A stretch of 64,000 nt of DNA from Streptococcus suis (lineage in GTDB: Bacteria; Bacillota; Bacilli; Lactobacillales; Streptococcaceae): positions 620,001 through 684,000 of the forward strand of contig NZ_CP082205.1 in NCBI RefSeq assembly GCF_019856455.1, given 5' to 3'. The notes under the pieces were generated by a model. It saw nothing but the letters and a program-made list of their open reading frames with translations. It was not told the DNA's origin and ran no database searches. Below are positions 17,431 through 26,008 of this stretch, piece after piece (within the stretch, counting starts at the first letter, position 1; each line of letters begins with the position of its first letter). The position numbers and the translations under genes are program-made.

Positions 17431-20115
17431 TTGTCAAAAGAACAAAAACGCGATTTGTTTTATACACAGAGCGAAGAGCAAGTATTGTCAAGCATGGGGT
17501 CTTCTTTGGACGGTTTGTCTAGTGATGAGGCAAGCAAACGTCTAGCAGACTACGGTCGTAACGAATTGGATGAGGGTGAAAAACGCACACTCTTAGCTAA
17601 ATTCTTGGATCAGTTCAAAGACTTGATGATTATCATTTTGATTGCAGCAGCAATCTTGACGGTGATTACAGAAGGTTCACACGGTTTGACAGATGCCATT
17701 ATCATCTTAGCCGTGGTTATCTTGAACGCTGCCTTTGGTGTTTATCAAGAGGGTCAAGCTGAGGCAGCCATTGAGGCGCTAAAAAACATGTCAAGCCCAG
17801 TTGCGCGTGCGCTTCGTGACAATCATGTAGTCGAAGTTGATTCTAAAGACTTGGTACCAGGTGACATCGTCTTGCTTGAAGCAGGTGATGTTGTCCCTGC
17901 CGATATGCGTTTGTTGGAAGCTAACTCCCTCAAAATCGAAGAGGCAGCTCTTACAGGTGAGTCTGTACCAGTTGATAAAGATTTGTCAGCAGTTTTGGCT
18001 GAAGATGCACCGATTGGTGACCGTGTCAACATGGCCTACCAGAACTCAAACGTTACTTACGGCCGTGGTCTTGGTGTGGTTACAAATACAGGTATGTACA
18101 CAGAGGTTGGGCACATCGCTGGCATGCTTGCTAATGCTGATGAGACTGATACACCATTGAAGCAAAACTTGCACCAATTATCTAAGGTCTTGACATACGC
18201 AGTTCTTGTCATTGCTGCGGTAACGATGGCTGTTTCAGTCTTCGTACGTGGAGAAGGTATCTTGCCTGCTCTTATGACTTCTGTAGCTCTTGCGGTTGCT
18301 GCCATTCCAGAAGGTTTGCCAGCTATTGTTACAGTTGTTCTTTCGCTTGGTACACAGGTCTTGGCTAAGCGTAACTCGATCATCCGTAAGTTGCCTGCTG
18401 TTGAAACACTTGGTTCAACTGAAATCATCGCATCAGATAAGACTGGTACTTTGACTATGAACCAGATGACTGTTGAAAAAGTTTATACAAACGGTCAATT
18501 GGTGGATGCTAAAGAAGCTTTGGATGCAAGCAATACAACGCTTCGTGTTATGAACTTTGCCAACGATACAAAGGTTGACCCAACTGGTAAATTGATTGGT
18601 GACCCAACTGAAACGGCTCTTGTTCAGTTTGGTTTGGATCAAAACTTTGACGTTCGTGAAGTCTTGGTATCTGAGCCTCGTGTGGCTGAATTGCCATTCG
18701 ACTCAACACGTAAATTAATGTCAACTGTTCACCAACAAGCTGCTGGAAACTACTTTGTAGCTGTTAAAGGTGCTCCAGACCAATTGCTCAAACGTGTAAC
18801 GCAAATTGAAGAAAACGGTACAATCCGTCCGATTACCGATGCGGATAAAGAAGCAATCTTGACAACCAACAAGTCCTTGGCTAAACAAGCCCTTCGTGTC
18901 TTGATGATGGCTTACAAGTATGTAGATGCTATTCCTGAGTTGGAATCTGACGTTGTTGAAAACGACCTTGTCTTCTCAGGTTTGGTTGGTATGATTGACC
19001 CTGAGCGTCCTGAAGCGGCAGAAGCTGTTCGTGTCGCTAAGGAAGCGGGTATCCGTCCAATCATGATTACAGGGGACCACCAAGATACAGCTGAGGCGAT
19101 TGCCAAGCGTCTTGGTATCATTGATCCGAATGACACAGAAGACCATGTATTTACAGGTGCAGAACTCAACGAATTGACGGATGAAGAGTTCCAAAAAGTC
19201 TTCAAACAATACTCGGTATACGCTCGTGTATCTCCAGAACATAAGGTTCGTATCGTTAAGGCTTGGCAAAATGATGGCAAGGTTGTTGCCATGACTGGTG
19301 ACGGTGTTAACGATGCGCCATCACTTAAGACAGCCGACATCGGTATCGGTATGGGTATCACTGGTACGGAAGTTTCGAAAGGTGCCTCTGATATGGTCCT
19401 TGCAGATGACAACTTTGCAACTATCATTGTGGCGGTTGAAGAAGGACGTAAGGTCTTTTCAAACATCCAAAAAACCATCCAGTACCTCTTGTCTGCTAAC
19501 ACGGCAGAAGTATTGTGTATCTTCCTTGCAACCCTCTTTGGTTGGGACGTATTGGAGCCAGTTCATCTCCTTTGGATTAACTTGGTAACAGACACTCTTC
19601 CAGCTATCGCTCTTGGTGTTGAGCCTGCTGAACCAGGTATTATGACACACAAACCTCGTGGACGCAATTCAAGCTTCTTCTCAGGTGGTGTCCTTAGCTC
19701 TATCATCTATCAAGGTATTCTACAGACCGCTTTGGTATTGGGTGTCTATGGATTTGCCCTGCTTTACCCAGAACACAGCATTTATGAAGAAATCCATGCA
19801 GATGCTTTGACAATGGCTTACGTGACATTAGGTTTGATCCAACTGGTTCATGCATACAATGTTAAGTCTGTTTATCAGTCCATTTTCACAGTTGGTTTGT
19901 TCAAAAATAAACTCTTCAACTGGTCAATTCCATTTGCTTTCCTTTTGTTAATGGCGACAATCGTTGTTCCAGGATTTAGCAATTTCTTCCATGTATCCGT
20001 TCTCTCTCCAACCCAGTGGTTGGTAACCATTATTGGTTCAGGTCTCATGGTTGTCGTTGTAGAAATTGTTAAATTTGTTCAACGTAAAATGGGATTGGAT
20101 GAAAAAGCAATTTAA
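17431..20115 (+). CDS. mgtA: P-type cation-transporting ATPase, MgtA/PMCA type (Mn2+/Ca2+ efflux)
   Basis: An 894-residue P2-type ATPase. It has the cation ATPase N-terminal domain, the actuator TGES motif (ALTGESVPVDKD), the membrane ion-binding signature IPEGLPAIVT (about residues 292-301), the phosphorylated aspartate in DKTGTLT (about residue 336), GDGVNDAPS (about 625) and a full C-terminal membrane domain. IPEGLP is typical of Ca2+/Mn2+ pumps. The upstream Mn2+ riboswitch makes manganese export the best-supported role, as for pneumococcal MgtA; calcium export is the alternative. The start is a TTG with AAGGAG upstream. Codon usage is strongly biased. Confidence 0.88.
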   Translation: MSKEQKRDLFYTQSEEQVLSSMGSSLDGLSSDEASKRLADYGRNELDEGEKRTLLAKFLDQFKDLMIIILIAAAILTVITEGSHGLTDAIIILAVVILNAAFGVYQEGQAEAAIEALKNMSSPVARALRDNHVVEVDSKDLVPGDIVLLEAGDVVPADMRLLEANSLKIEEAALTGESVPVDKDLSAVLAEDAPIGDRVNMAYQNSNVTYGRGLGVVTNTGMYTEVGHIAGMLANADETDTPLKQNLHQLSKVLTYAVLVIAAVTMAVSVFVRGEGILPALMTSVALAVAAIPEGLPAIVTVVLSLGTQVLAKRNSIIRKLPAVETLGSTEIIASDKTGTLTMNQMTVEKVYTNGQLVDAKEALDASNTTLRVMNFANDTKVDPTGKLIGDPTETALVQFGLDQNFDVREVLVSEPRVAELPFDSTRKLMSTVHQQAAGNYFVAVKGAPDQLLKRVTQIEENGTIRPITDADKEAILTTNKSLAKQALRVLMMAYKYVDAIPELESDVVENDLVFSGLVGMIDPERPEAAEAVRVAKEAGIRPIMITGDHQDTAEAIAKRLGIIDPNDTEDHVFTGAELNELTDEEFQKVFKQYSVYARVSPEHKVRIVKAWQNDGKVVAMTGDGVNDAPSLKTADIGIGMGITGTEVSKGASDMVLADDNFATIIVAVEEGRKVFSNIQKTIQYLLSANTAEVLCIFLATLFGWDVLEPVHLLWINLVTDTLPAIALGVEPAEPGIMTHKPRGRNSSFFSGGVLSSIIYQGILQTALVLGVYGFALLYPEHSIYEEIHADALTMAYVTLGLIQLVHAYNVKSVYQSIFTVGLFKNKLFNWSIPFAFLLLMATIVVPGFSNFFHVSVLSPTQWLVTIIGSGLMVVVVEIVKFVQRKMGLDEKAI

Positions 20116-20125
20116 TCTATCAAAA

Positions 20126-20152
20126 AACACTCGGGCTTAGCCTGAGTGTTTT
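20126..20152. terminator. Bidirectional terminator, mgtA / convergent small gene
   Basis: A 12-bp stem AAACACTCGGGC/GCCTGAGTGTTT (one G-U pair) with a TTA loop. It overlaps the last codons of the convergent gene. Confidence 0.88.
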
Positions 20153-20523
20153 GCTTGTTTTAGTAATTGGAAGCGGGGGAGAAGGAAGTTACTTGCTAGG
20201 AAGACCATTAGAGCCACTCTTGCAATGACCATTTCTACAAAAGGTGTAAAGTTTAGAAAGGCTAAGGCGATAATAGCTAGTAAGCTGATAATATAAATGC
20301 TGAAGTACAGTTTATTAGACGTGATGGTAATCTGGTCGCCATTTTCTACTTCAATAGTCGATTTTTTATCTCCTTTGACAGCAAATTGGGCAGTCTTGCC
20401 TGTCAGCTTGAGAGTAATCGTTTTCTTATTCCCGACACTTCCAGCCGTTTGACCGTTTACTAAAAGGTGAAGTTTTCCAGAGGCTCCAATTGCTCCGGTT
20501 TCGCGTGTAATGGTAATAGACAT
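20137..20523 (-). CDS. Small membrane protein of the TM2 cluster, paralog 1
   Basis: A 128-residue protein with an N-terminal beta-rich domain (about residues 1-68, with LLVNGQTAGSV and FAVKGDKKSTIEVENGDQITI) followed by two hydrophobic segments (about 74-115). No signal peptide. It is clearly paralogous to the protein at 21697-22086: both share the NGQ/DGK-IAG turn, the GDKKSxIxVxxGDxxxI block and the tail of two membrane helices ending in an F-P motif. Function is unknown. It is transcribed divergently from a TM2-domain gene, an arrangement repeated at the paralog. AGGAGGTCTGCT precedes the ATG. Confidence 0.75.
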   Translation of the reverse strand: MSITITRETGAIGASGKLHLLVNGQTAGSVGNKKTITLKLTGKTAQFAVKGDKKSTIEVENGDQITITSNKLYFSIYIISLLAIIALAFLNFTPFVEMVIARVALMVFLASNFLLPRFQLLKQAKHSG

Positions 20524-20563
20524 AGCAGACCTCCTTTTTCTTTATTGCAACATAAAACCAGTT

Positions 20564-20579
20564 GAAAGCGAACGCTTTC
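20564..20579. promoter_or_regulatory. Perfect palindrome in divergent promoter region
   Basis: GAAAGCG-AA-CGCTTTC lies between two divergent genes. It resembles a CcpA cre site but departs from the consensus at two positions, so the regulator is uncertain. Confidence 0.45.
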
Positions 20580-20656
20580 CTACTCGTTATTTACAAAGAA
20601 ATTATTGAGATTCTAGTTGAAAAATGCTATACTAGAGAACAATATAAGGAGGTTTT

Positions 20657-21295
20657 ATGAATTACGCACAAACTTATTTGATGGCAAACATGAGTTCGTT
20701 CCCAGCTGAACTACTGCCAGTTATTCAACGTGAGTTGGAAAACTTGGATGAGCAAGGGGTGAATGCCCTAATGATGACCGAGATTAAAAATCCAACCACT
20801 GCCTTGATTTTGGCAATTCTCACAGGTCCACTTGGAATCGACCGCTTTTATATCGGCAATAAAGAACTGGGGATTGCTAAATTAGCCTTGACAGTAGTTG
20901 GCTTCCTTACCTTAATTTTTTTCATTGGTATCTTCTTGTTGATTGCCTCAGGTATTTGGGCACTTGTTGATATTTTCTTGATTATGGGAGCATGTAAGCA
21001 AGCCAACTTTGACCGCTTTATGCAGCAAATCAATCAAGTAAAGATGTTCAAACAAGCTACGCAGACAAAAGCTGAACCAAGCCAAGCAACAGTAGAAACT
21101 GCTCCTGTTTCTGAAACAGTGGTAATGGTTTCTGAAGTGGCTGCAGTAACTGATGTTGCAGAAGAAGTAGTTGTTGAAACAGAAGAAATCGTTGCCACAG
21201 AAGAAGTAGTTGCTGTTGAAGCAGAAGAAACTGTAGTTACTGAAGAAGTGGTTGAAACAGAAGACGCTCCTGTTTCTGGCTCAGAAGCTGAATAA
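20657..21295 (+). CDS. TM2-domain membrane protein with Val/Glu-rich tail
   Basis: A 212-residue protein. Residues about 45-120 form a TM2 domain: two membrane helices with LTGPLGIDRFYIGNKELGIAKL between them and DIFLIMGACKQANFDRF after. The last ~80 residues are a low-complexity tail rich in Val, Glu, Thr and Ala with repeated EEVV/ETE units, absent from its two paralogs. TM2 proteins have no settled bacterial function. AAGGAGG precedes the ATG, and a TGCTATACT -10 is seen at about 20627-20635. It heads an operon with the next TM2 gene. Confidence 0.82.
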   Translation: MNYAQTYLMANMSSFPAELLPVIQRELENLDEQGVNALMMTEIKNPTTALILAILTGPLGIDRFYIGNKELGIAKLALTVVGFLTLIFFIGIFLLIASGIWALVDIFLIMGACKQANFDRFMQQINQVKMFKQATQTKAEPSQATVETAPVSETVVMVSEVAAVTDVAEEVVVETEEIVATEEVVAVEAEETVVTEEVVETEDAPVSGSEAE

Positions 21296-21320
21296 ACGTG
21301 TTTATAAAAGGAGAAAAATA

Positions 21321-21677
21321 ATGTCACAATTTACAGATTCGTATCTTGCAGCTAATGCTAGCAACCTTCCAGCAGAAGCCCTACCAATGCTTCGGCAACG
21401 CTTAAATGAATTGAATGAGTCGCAGATTACTTTTGTCTTGGCAGCGGAATTGAAAAGCCCATTGACTGCCTTGATTTTGGGGATCTTTTTTGGCGGATTA
21501 GGCGTTGACCGCTTTTACATTGGTCATGTTGGTCTTGGGGTTGCAAAACTCTTATTTGGCTGGTTGACTTTTTACATCTGGCCTTTGGTGGATTTGTTCT
21601 TGATTATGGGAGCAACTAAAAAAGCAAACCTTGAAAAACTACATCAAGCAATCATGTCTGCGACATGGATGCGTTAA
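21321..21677 (+). CDS. TM2-domain membrane protein
   Basis: A 118-residue TM2 protein. MSQFTDSYLAANASNLPAEALPMLRQRLNELNESQI is the short cytoplasmic start, followed by a TM2 domain with FFGGLGVDRFYIGHVGLGVAKLL and DLFLIMGATKKANLEKL. The start is the ATG at 21321, with AAAGGAG 8 nt upstream; longer in-frame openings run into the preceding gene and are rejected. It is the second of three TM2 paralogs in 2 kb and probably shares a transcript with the first. It ends at a bidirectional terminator. Confidence 0.82.
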   Translation: MSQFTDSYLAANASNLPAEALPMLRQRLNELNESQITFVLAAELKSPLTALILGIFFGGLGVDRFYIGHVGLGVAKLLFGWLTFYIWPLVDLFLIMGATKKANLEKLHQAIMSATWMR

Positions 21678-21683
21678 AAAGAG

Positions 21684-21716
21684 AAAAAGCTCAGATTTAG
21701 TGGTCTGAGCTTTTTT
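21684..21716. terminator. Bidirectional terminator between TM2 gene and convergent gene
   Basis: A 12-bp stem AAAAAGCTCAGA/TCTGAGCTTTTT; its right arm contains the last codons of the convergent gene. Confidence 0.9.
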
Positions 21717-22086
21717 CTGTACTGATAATGTATTTTGGGAAGATTGCTTGTCCCGACAAAGTGATGGCTAGTGCTAGTATGAGGAGGATGGTTTTGACAA
21801 GAGTTGGTAAGTTAAACAGTAAGGCGATTGGTATGATAGCCAAGCTGAAATAGTAGAGAGTGAAGTATTTGCTGTTTTCCACTATTTGAACTCTATCGCC
21901 GTCTTTAACTTGAATGCTTGATTTTTTATCCCCCCGAATGCTTAGTGTAACAGATGGTTGTGTAATTGGTAAGCTTAGAATTTTACCTTGAGTAACTGTC
22001 CCAGCAATTTTTCCATCTACCAGAAGCGGAAGTTTTTGGGAGGATAGTTGTTTGATAGTTTTTGGATAATGAATAGTAACTCTCAT
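21697..22086 (-). CDS. Small membrane protein of the TM2 cluster, paralog 2
   Basis: A 129-residue paralog of the protein at 20137-20523. It has an N-terminal beta-rich domain with LLVDGKIAGTV and SIRGDKKSSIQVKDGDRVQIV, then two hydrophobic helices. The start is the ATG at 22084-22086 with AAGGAGG 6 nt upstream; the longer frame reaching 22152 has no ribosome-binding site. It is divergent from a third TM2 gene, repeating the arrangement seen 1.6 kb earlier. Function unknown. Confidence 0.75.
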   Translation of the reverse strand: MRVTIHYPKTIKQLSSQKLPLLVDGKIAGTVTQGKILSLPITQPSVTLSIRGDKKSSIQVKDGDRVQIVENSKYFTLYYFSLAIIPIALLFNLPTLVKTILLILALAITLSGQAIFPKYIISTEKSSDH

Positions 22087-22133
22087 AAGAACCTCCTTGT
22101 AATCTAGTTTCATTATAGCAAAAAAGAAAAAAA

Positions 22134-22147
22134 TGTAAACGGTTTCT
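22134..22147. promoter_or_regulatory. Candidate cre (CcpA) site
   Basis: TGTAAACGGTTTCT matches the cre consensus TGWAANCGNTNWCA at 13 of 14 positions. It lies between the divergent small membrane gene and the third TM2 gene. Confidence 0.5.
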
Positions 22148-22219
22148 GACACTGTTTTCCCCTACAGGCTTGCTTGAAGAATAAGAAACTGCTATAATTT
22201 TGAAGAGGTAGGAGTTTAT

Positions 22220-22636
22220 ATGAATTATCTTCAGAATTATATTTTAAGTAAAAGCAGTTATTTGCCATCTGATAAGTTATTCATTCTGCAAAAAGAACTA
22301 GAAGATTTAGATGATGAGGCTTTAAACGTTCTTATGATGGTTGAGATGCGTCAACCTCTTGTCGCTCTTATTTTGGCTATTTTCTTCGGTGAATTTGGTG
22401 TCGACCGTTTTTATGTCGGGAATAAAGAATTGGGATTTGCCAAGCTGATTGCTTTTGCAGTATCTTTTGTTACGCTATTTATCTTGATTGGGTTCTTGTT
22501 ATTTTTGGGGCTTTATTTGTGGAAATTTATTGATTGCTTCTTAATCATGCGAGCATGTAAGGAAGCGAACTTTGAGCGTTTGATGCTACAAATCCATCAA
22601 TATAAGGCTTTTCAGCATAGCAATCAGACATTTTAA
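22220..22636 (+). CDS. TM2-domain membrane protein
   Basis: A 138-residue TM2 protein closely related to the one at 20657. It has MNYLQNYILSKSSYLPSDKL at the start, FFGEFGVDRFYVGNKELGFAKLI in the TM2 domain and DCFLIMRACKEANFERLM after it, but no acidic tail. A TGCTATAAT -10 lies at about 22191-22199 and AGAGGTAGGAG upstream of the ATG. It is followed within 30 nt by the target duplication of the IS4 element, which has displaced whatever lay downstream. Confidence 0.82.
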   Translation: MNYLQNYILSKSSYLPSDKLFILQKELEDLDDEALNVLMMVEMRQPLVALILAIFFGEFGVDRFYVGNKELGFAKLIAFAVSFVTLFILIGFLLFLGLYLWKFIDCFLIMRACKEANFERLMLQIHQYKAFQHSNQTF

Positions 22637-22707
22637 TAAGATATTTTTGGGAATAAGGGGAGGCTTGGTAGCAATGTCATTAAGTTAAGCATTTAAACAA
22701 TTAAAGG

Positions 22708-22754
22708 AACTATTCCCGTCCGAGCAATTGATGACCAAACGGGAATAGTTTTTG
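22708..22754. terminator. Terminator-like hairpin inside the IS4 element
   Basis: AACTATTCCCGT and ACGGGAATAGTT form a 12-bp stem followed by TTTTTG on the plus strand. Likely insulates the element from read-through. Confidence 0.7.
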
Positions 22755-22802
22755 TATTTAGGGCGCACAAAAAGGATGTTTTTTAACCCAATTTTTCAAC
22801 TA

Positions 22803-24092
22803 TTATGTTACTCTATAAGTGAAGCTTACAGGTGCCTTGCTTTTTATCTTTCTTTGGAACGTTCGATTGGGTCGGATGATGGATAAATGTTTGGCAATGT
22901 AGGTTTCTAATTGGAAGGAAGTGAGTTTGTTTCTAAGAAATTTTCGACAGGCATAAACAGCGTCTGAAAAACAAATTTTATAAGCCTGTTTTAACTTTGA
23001 TGTTTTAATAGCAACGTGTGAGGTTAGCCATTTACAAACATTAAAATTGATAAAGCGAGCGTAGATTTCTTGGAGAATCCCTTCCTTCTTTTTTGCATGA
23101 AAATGAGTCAGACCGATACTGTATTTTAGGTCACGAAAACTGGTCTCTATGCCCCATCTGTAGGCATAGAGATCTTTTAATTTTTCTGGAGAATAATCGG
23201 TGTTTGTCACCAAAGTTTCAAAGAAACCTGGCTTGATTTCGAGACGCACCATTCGAAAATGAAGTTCGTAAAACTGAACTGGGTCGCTTTTTCGGCTAGA
23301 GCTTGGTAGAAAGTCAAAGGATGTGTGATTAGGTAAACAGCGATAGTGATTAGGAAAATTTTGATACTGTTGCTTCATCTCATTGGTCTGTTTCCGACAG
23401 ATGTTTAGGTCAAATTTTTCATCAAAACAAGGGGTGTCAGGGAGGTTAAATCCTGATTTCATAGAATGATTCCCGTCACGAATACGAATAATATAGGACC
23501 AATTTCTTTCTTGGCAGTGAGCCATGACATTGTAGGATTCATACCCCCTATCCATTATTACCAGAGCTTGTTTGAAAGAAGAGTTCTTCATCATGTCAAT
23601 AAAAGCTGCACGTTCATCAACCTCTCGATTATCTTGGATCCGTAAATCATGATATATCTCTTGTTCAAGATTGTAGAGAGCATTGATATGAATAAGATTG
23701 TAAGGAGTGTGATGTGGTCCAGTTTGAAAAGAGGTCGTTTTATCAAAACGATTTCTTGGTAGAATCACATCACTGCCATCAACAGCCAGGATAGGGAGAT
23801 TATCAGAGATTGGAATTTTAGAAGTAATATCCCTAAAAAGTGTTTTAAAAGCTTGGTGTTTAATCTGATACCGCCGTTGGACAAAGGCAGATTGAGAGAC
23901 AGGCAAATCTAAATCAAGTAGCTCTTTGGCTAAGGTATTACCACCCATGGTCAGTATAGCTTGAATCATGGTTTTCATCGTTAGCTGACTTTGCCGACTA
24001 AAATCTTTTTCAGGATGAAGCACAAACTGATTGGCACTAGAAACGATGTCGTTAATACTATCAAGTAAATGAGCTTTAATCTGATCTAGCAT
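22803..24092 (-). CDS. IS4-family transposase
   Basis: A 429-residue DDE transposase with an intact frame. Catalytic regions are visible: AVDGSDVILP (first Asp, about residue 104), IMDRGYESYN (second Asp, about 199) and the YREK-type signature YRWGIETSFRDLK (about 309-322) with the catalytic glutamate. A helical N-terminal domain precedes the core. Intact ends, intact frame and perfect target duplication suggest a recent, possibly active insertion. Confidence 0.95.
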   Translation of the reverse strand: MLDQIKAHLLDSINDIVSSANQFVLHPEKDFSRQSQLTMKTMIQAILTMGGNTLAKELLDLDLPVSQSAFVQRRYQIKHQAFKTLFRDITSKIPISDNLPILAVDGSDVILPRNRFDKTTSFQTGPHHTPYNLIHINALYNLEQEIYHDLRIQDNREVDERAAFIDMMKNSSFKQALVIMDRGYESYNVMAHCQERNWSYIIRIRDGNHSMKSGFNLPDTPCFDEKFDLNICRKQTNEMKQQYQNFPNHYRCLPNHTSFDFLPSSSRKSDPVQFYELHFRMVRLEIKPGFFETLVTNTDYSPEKLKDLYAYRWGIETSFRDLKYSIGLTHFHAKKKEGILQEIYARFINFNVCKWLTSHVAIKTSKLKQAYKICFSDAVYACRKFLRNKLTSFQLETYIAKHLSIIRPNRTFQRKIKSKAPVSFTYRVT

Positions 24093-24317
24093 GACTTTTC
24101 CCCTTTTATTTTTAGTGTAACATAAAAACTAACCCACCACAAAATGTGATAGGTTAGTTAACTTAATGACATTGGGCTTGGTAGTGTCTTCCTTTTCTGT
24201 TTTTAGTAGGCTGTAAAGTACTTGTAATATGGAACGAGCTTTGTCACAGAAGTGACATTTTATAGAACAGCATTTATGATATAATGATAAAATATGCTAG
24301 TTGAGAGGAGAATTTCT

Positions 24318-24806
24318 ATGCAGACAAAGAAAATGAGTATGTTTTTATTTTTTGCCTATCTCCTTTTACTTACTTGGATGATTGTCTTTAAGATGGACTT
24401 GAGCATCGTATATGGACGCTATGGTTATGCTAGTATAAACTTAATTCCGTTTGCAGGAACAGCGGTCTATGATGGAGTGCTGGATTTTCCAGAAATTCTA
24501 TTTAATATTGTAAGTTTTATTCCCTTTGGTATTTATATGGAAATGCTATTTCGCAAGGCATCGTGGGTGGCTAATCTATGTTTGATTATGTTAGTAAGTC
24601 TCTGCTTTGAGGTTCTGCAATATCTTCTTTTACTTGGGGTTGCAGATATAACTGATTTACTGGCTAACGGCTTAGGGGGAGCAATCGGCATTAATATCAT
24701 GTATGTCTTGACCAGTATTTGGCGGGAGAAGGCATATGTTCGTATGAATATTTTTTGTTTTGCGCTAACGTTTTTTGTTATATTAATAACTTATTTAGCT
24801 TTGTAG
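24318..24806 (+). CDS. VanZ-family membrane protein
   Basis: A 162-residue protein with four to five membrane segments and the VanZ pattern NLIPFAGT... NIVSFIPFGIY ... CFEVLQYLLLLGVADITDLLANGLGGAIGI. VanZ confers low-level teicoplanin resistance in enterococci, but chromosomal VanZ-like proteins in streptococci have no defined role beyond a likely envelope function. The ATG at 24318 follows GAGGAG by 7 nt. A TGATATAAT element at about 24275-24283 is the probable promoter. Confidence 0.8.
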   Translation: MQTKKMSMFLFFAYLLLLTWMIVFKMDLSIVYGRYGYASINLIPFAGTAVYDGVLDFPEILFNIVSFIPFGIYMEMLFRKASWVANLCLIMLVSLCFEVLQYLLLLGVADITDLLANGLGGAIGINIMYVLTSIWREKAYVRMNIFCFALTFFVILITYLAL

Positions 24807-24833
24807 GTCTTGCTAAATATATCCAAAGTTTGC

Positions 24834-24839
24834 TAAAAT
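24834..24839 (+). promoter_or_regulatory. Candidate extended -10 of queG (leaderless start)
   Basis: TGC-TAAAAT at 24831-24839 places transcription initiation at about 24846-24847, where an in-frame ATG (fourth codon of the longest frame) begins. A TTGCTA lies 18 nt upstream. Confidence 0.4.
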
Positions 24840-25974
24840 GAATATAATGAATATTAAGGAAGAGATTATTAAATTATCTCAGGAAATCGGAATCTCGAAG
24901 ATTGGTTTTACAACGGCTGATGATTTTGCTTATTTGGAGAAATCACTTCGTGCTAGTCAGGAAGAGGGGCGTTCGTCAGGATTTGAACACAAGAATATCG
25001 AAGAACGTATCCGTCCCAAACTGTCGTTAGAATCTGCCAAAACCATCATTTCTATCGCGGTAGCTTATCCTCGACATTTGCCTGTCAAACCGCAGAAGAC
25101 CCAATACAAACGAGGGAAGATTACCCCTAGTTCATGGGGGCTTGATTACCACTATATCTTGCAAGATAAGATGGAGCGTTTGGCACGGGGAATTGAGAAA
25201 CTGACGGATGGTTTGGAATACAAGGCTATGGTAGATACAGGAGCTTTGGTGGATACAGCGGTCGCTCGTCGTGCAGGAATTGGCTTTATCGGGAAGAATG
25301 GGCTAGTCATTTCTAAGGAATTTGGTTCCTATATGTTTCTAGGAGAATTAGTGACCAATCTAGAAATCGAACCAGATCAGCCAGTCGACTACGACTGTGG
25401 GGACTGTAATCGTTGTGTTGCAGCCTGTCCGACGTCTTGTCTATTAGGTGATACGACCATGAATGCCCGTCGTTGCTTGTCCTTTCAGACCCAGGATAAG
25501 GGTATGATGGACTTGGAGTTTCGTAAGAAAATCAAGACGGTCATCTATGGTTGTGATATTTGCCAGATTTGTTGTCCTTACAATAAAGGAATTTCCAGTC
25601 CGCCTGTGGTGGAGATTGACCCTGAATTGGCTGAGCCTGAGCTGATTCCATTCTTGGACTTATCAAATGGACAATTCAAGGAGAAATTTGGCCTGATTGC
25701 TGGTTCTTGGCGGGGAAAAAATATTCTCCAGCGCAATGCTATCATAGCCTTGGCTAATAGTAATGATCGCTCTGCCATTCCCAAACTCTTAGAAATCATC
25801 GATAAGAAACAAAATCCTGTCCACATGGCAACGGCTATCTGGGCCTTGGGGCAATTGGTCAAACAGCCCAATGATGAGATGGTTTCCTTTATCGCAGGTA
25901 TTTCATCAGACAATGATGATGTCATAGCAGAGCAAACGGCCTTTCTCAACATGGTCAAGGACTTGCAAATGTGA
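24838..25974 (+). CDS. queG: Epoxyqueuosine reductase
   Basis: A 375-378-residue cobalamin-dependent iron-sulfur enzyme performing the last step of queuosine tRNA modification. Two [4Fe-4S] ferredoxin-type cysteine clusters are present (CGDCNRCVAACPTSC at about 186-200 and CDICQICCPYNK at about 240-251). The DTGALVDTAVARRAGIGFIGKNGLVI block is typical, and a HEAT-like repeat region closes the protein (RNAIIALANSNDRSAIPKL onward). The longest frame starts at 24838, but no Shine-Dalgarno is present and the second in-frame ATG (24847) fits a leaderless transcript better. A short gap leads into prfB. Confidence 0.93.
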   Translation: MNIMNIKEEIIKLSQEIGISKIGFTTADDFAYLEKSLRASQEEGRSSGFEHKNIEERIRPKLSLESAKTIISIAVAYPRHLPVKPQKTQYKRGKITPSSWGLDYHYILQDKMERLARGIEKLTDGLEYKAMVDTGALVDTAVARRAGIGFIGKNGLVISKEFGSYMFLGELVTNLEIEPDQPVDYDCGDCNRCVAACPTSCLLGDTTMNARRCLSFQTQDKGMMDLEFRKKIKTVIYGCDICQICCPYNKGISSPPVVEIDPELAEPELIPFLDLSNGQFKEKFGLIAGSWRGKNILQRNAIIALANSNDRSAIPKLLEIIDKKQNPVHMATAIWALGQLVKQPNDEMVSFIAGISSDNDDVIAEQTAFLNMVKDLQM

Positions 25975-26008
25975 TATAATAAATATTATGAATAAAAATG
26001 AGGTGTAT

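Larger units (their letters stand above)
22672..24174. mobile_element. IS4-family insertion sequence (1503 bp)
   Basis: Terminal inverted repeats of at least 17 bp, CAATGTCATTAAGTTAA at the left and its reverse complement at 24158-24174. A perfect 10-bp target duplication GGCTTGGTAG flanks it (22662-22671 and 24175-24184), within the 10-12 bp usual for IS4/IS231 relatives. A long hairpin (AACTATTCCCGT... at 22708-22754) sits inside the left end, after the transposase gene. Confidence 0.93.
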
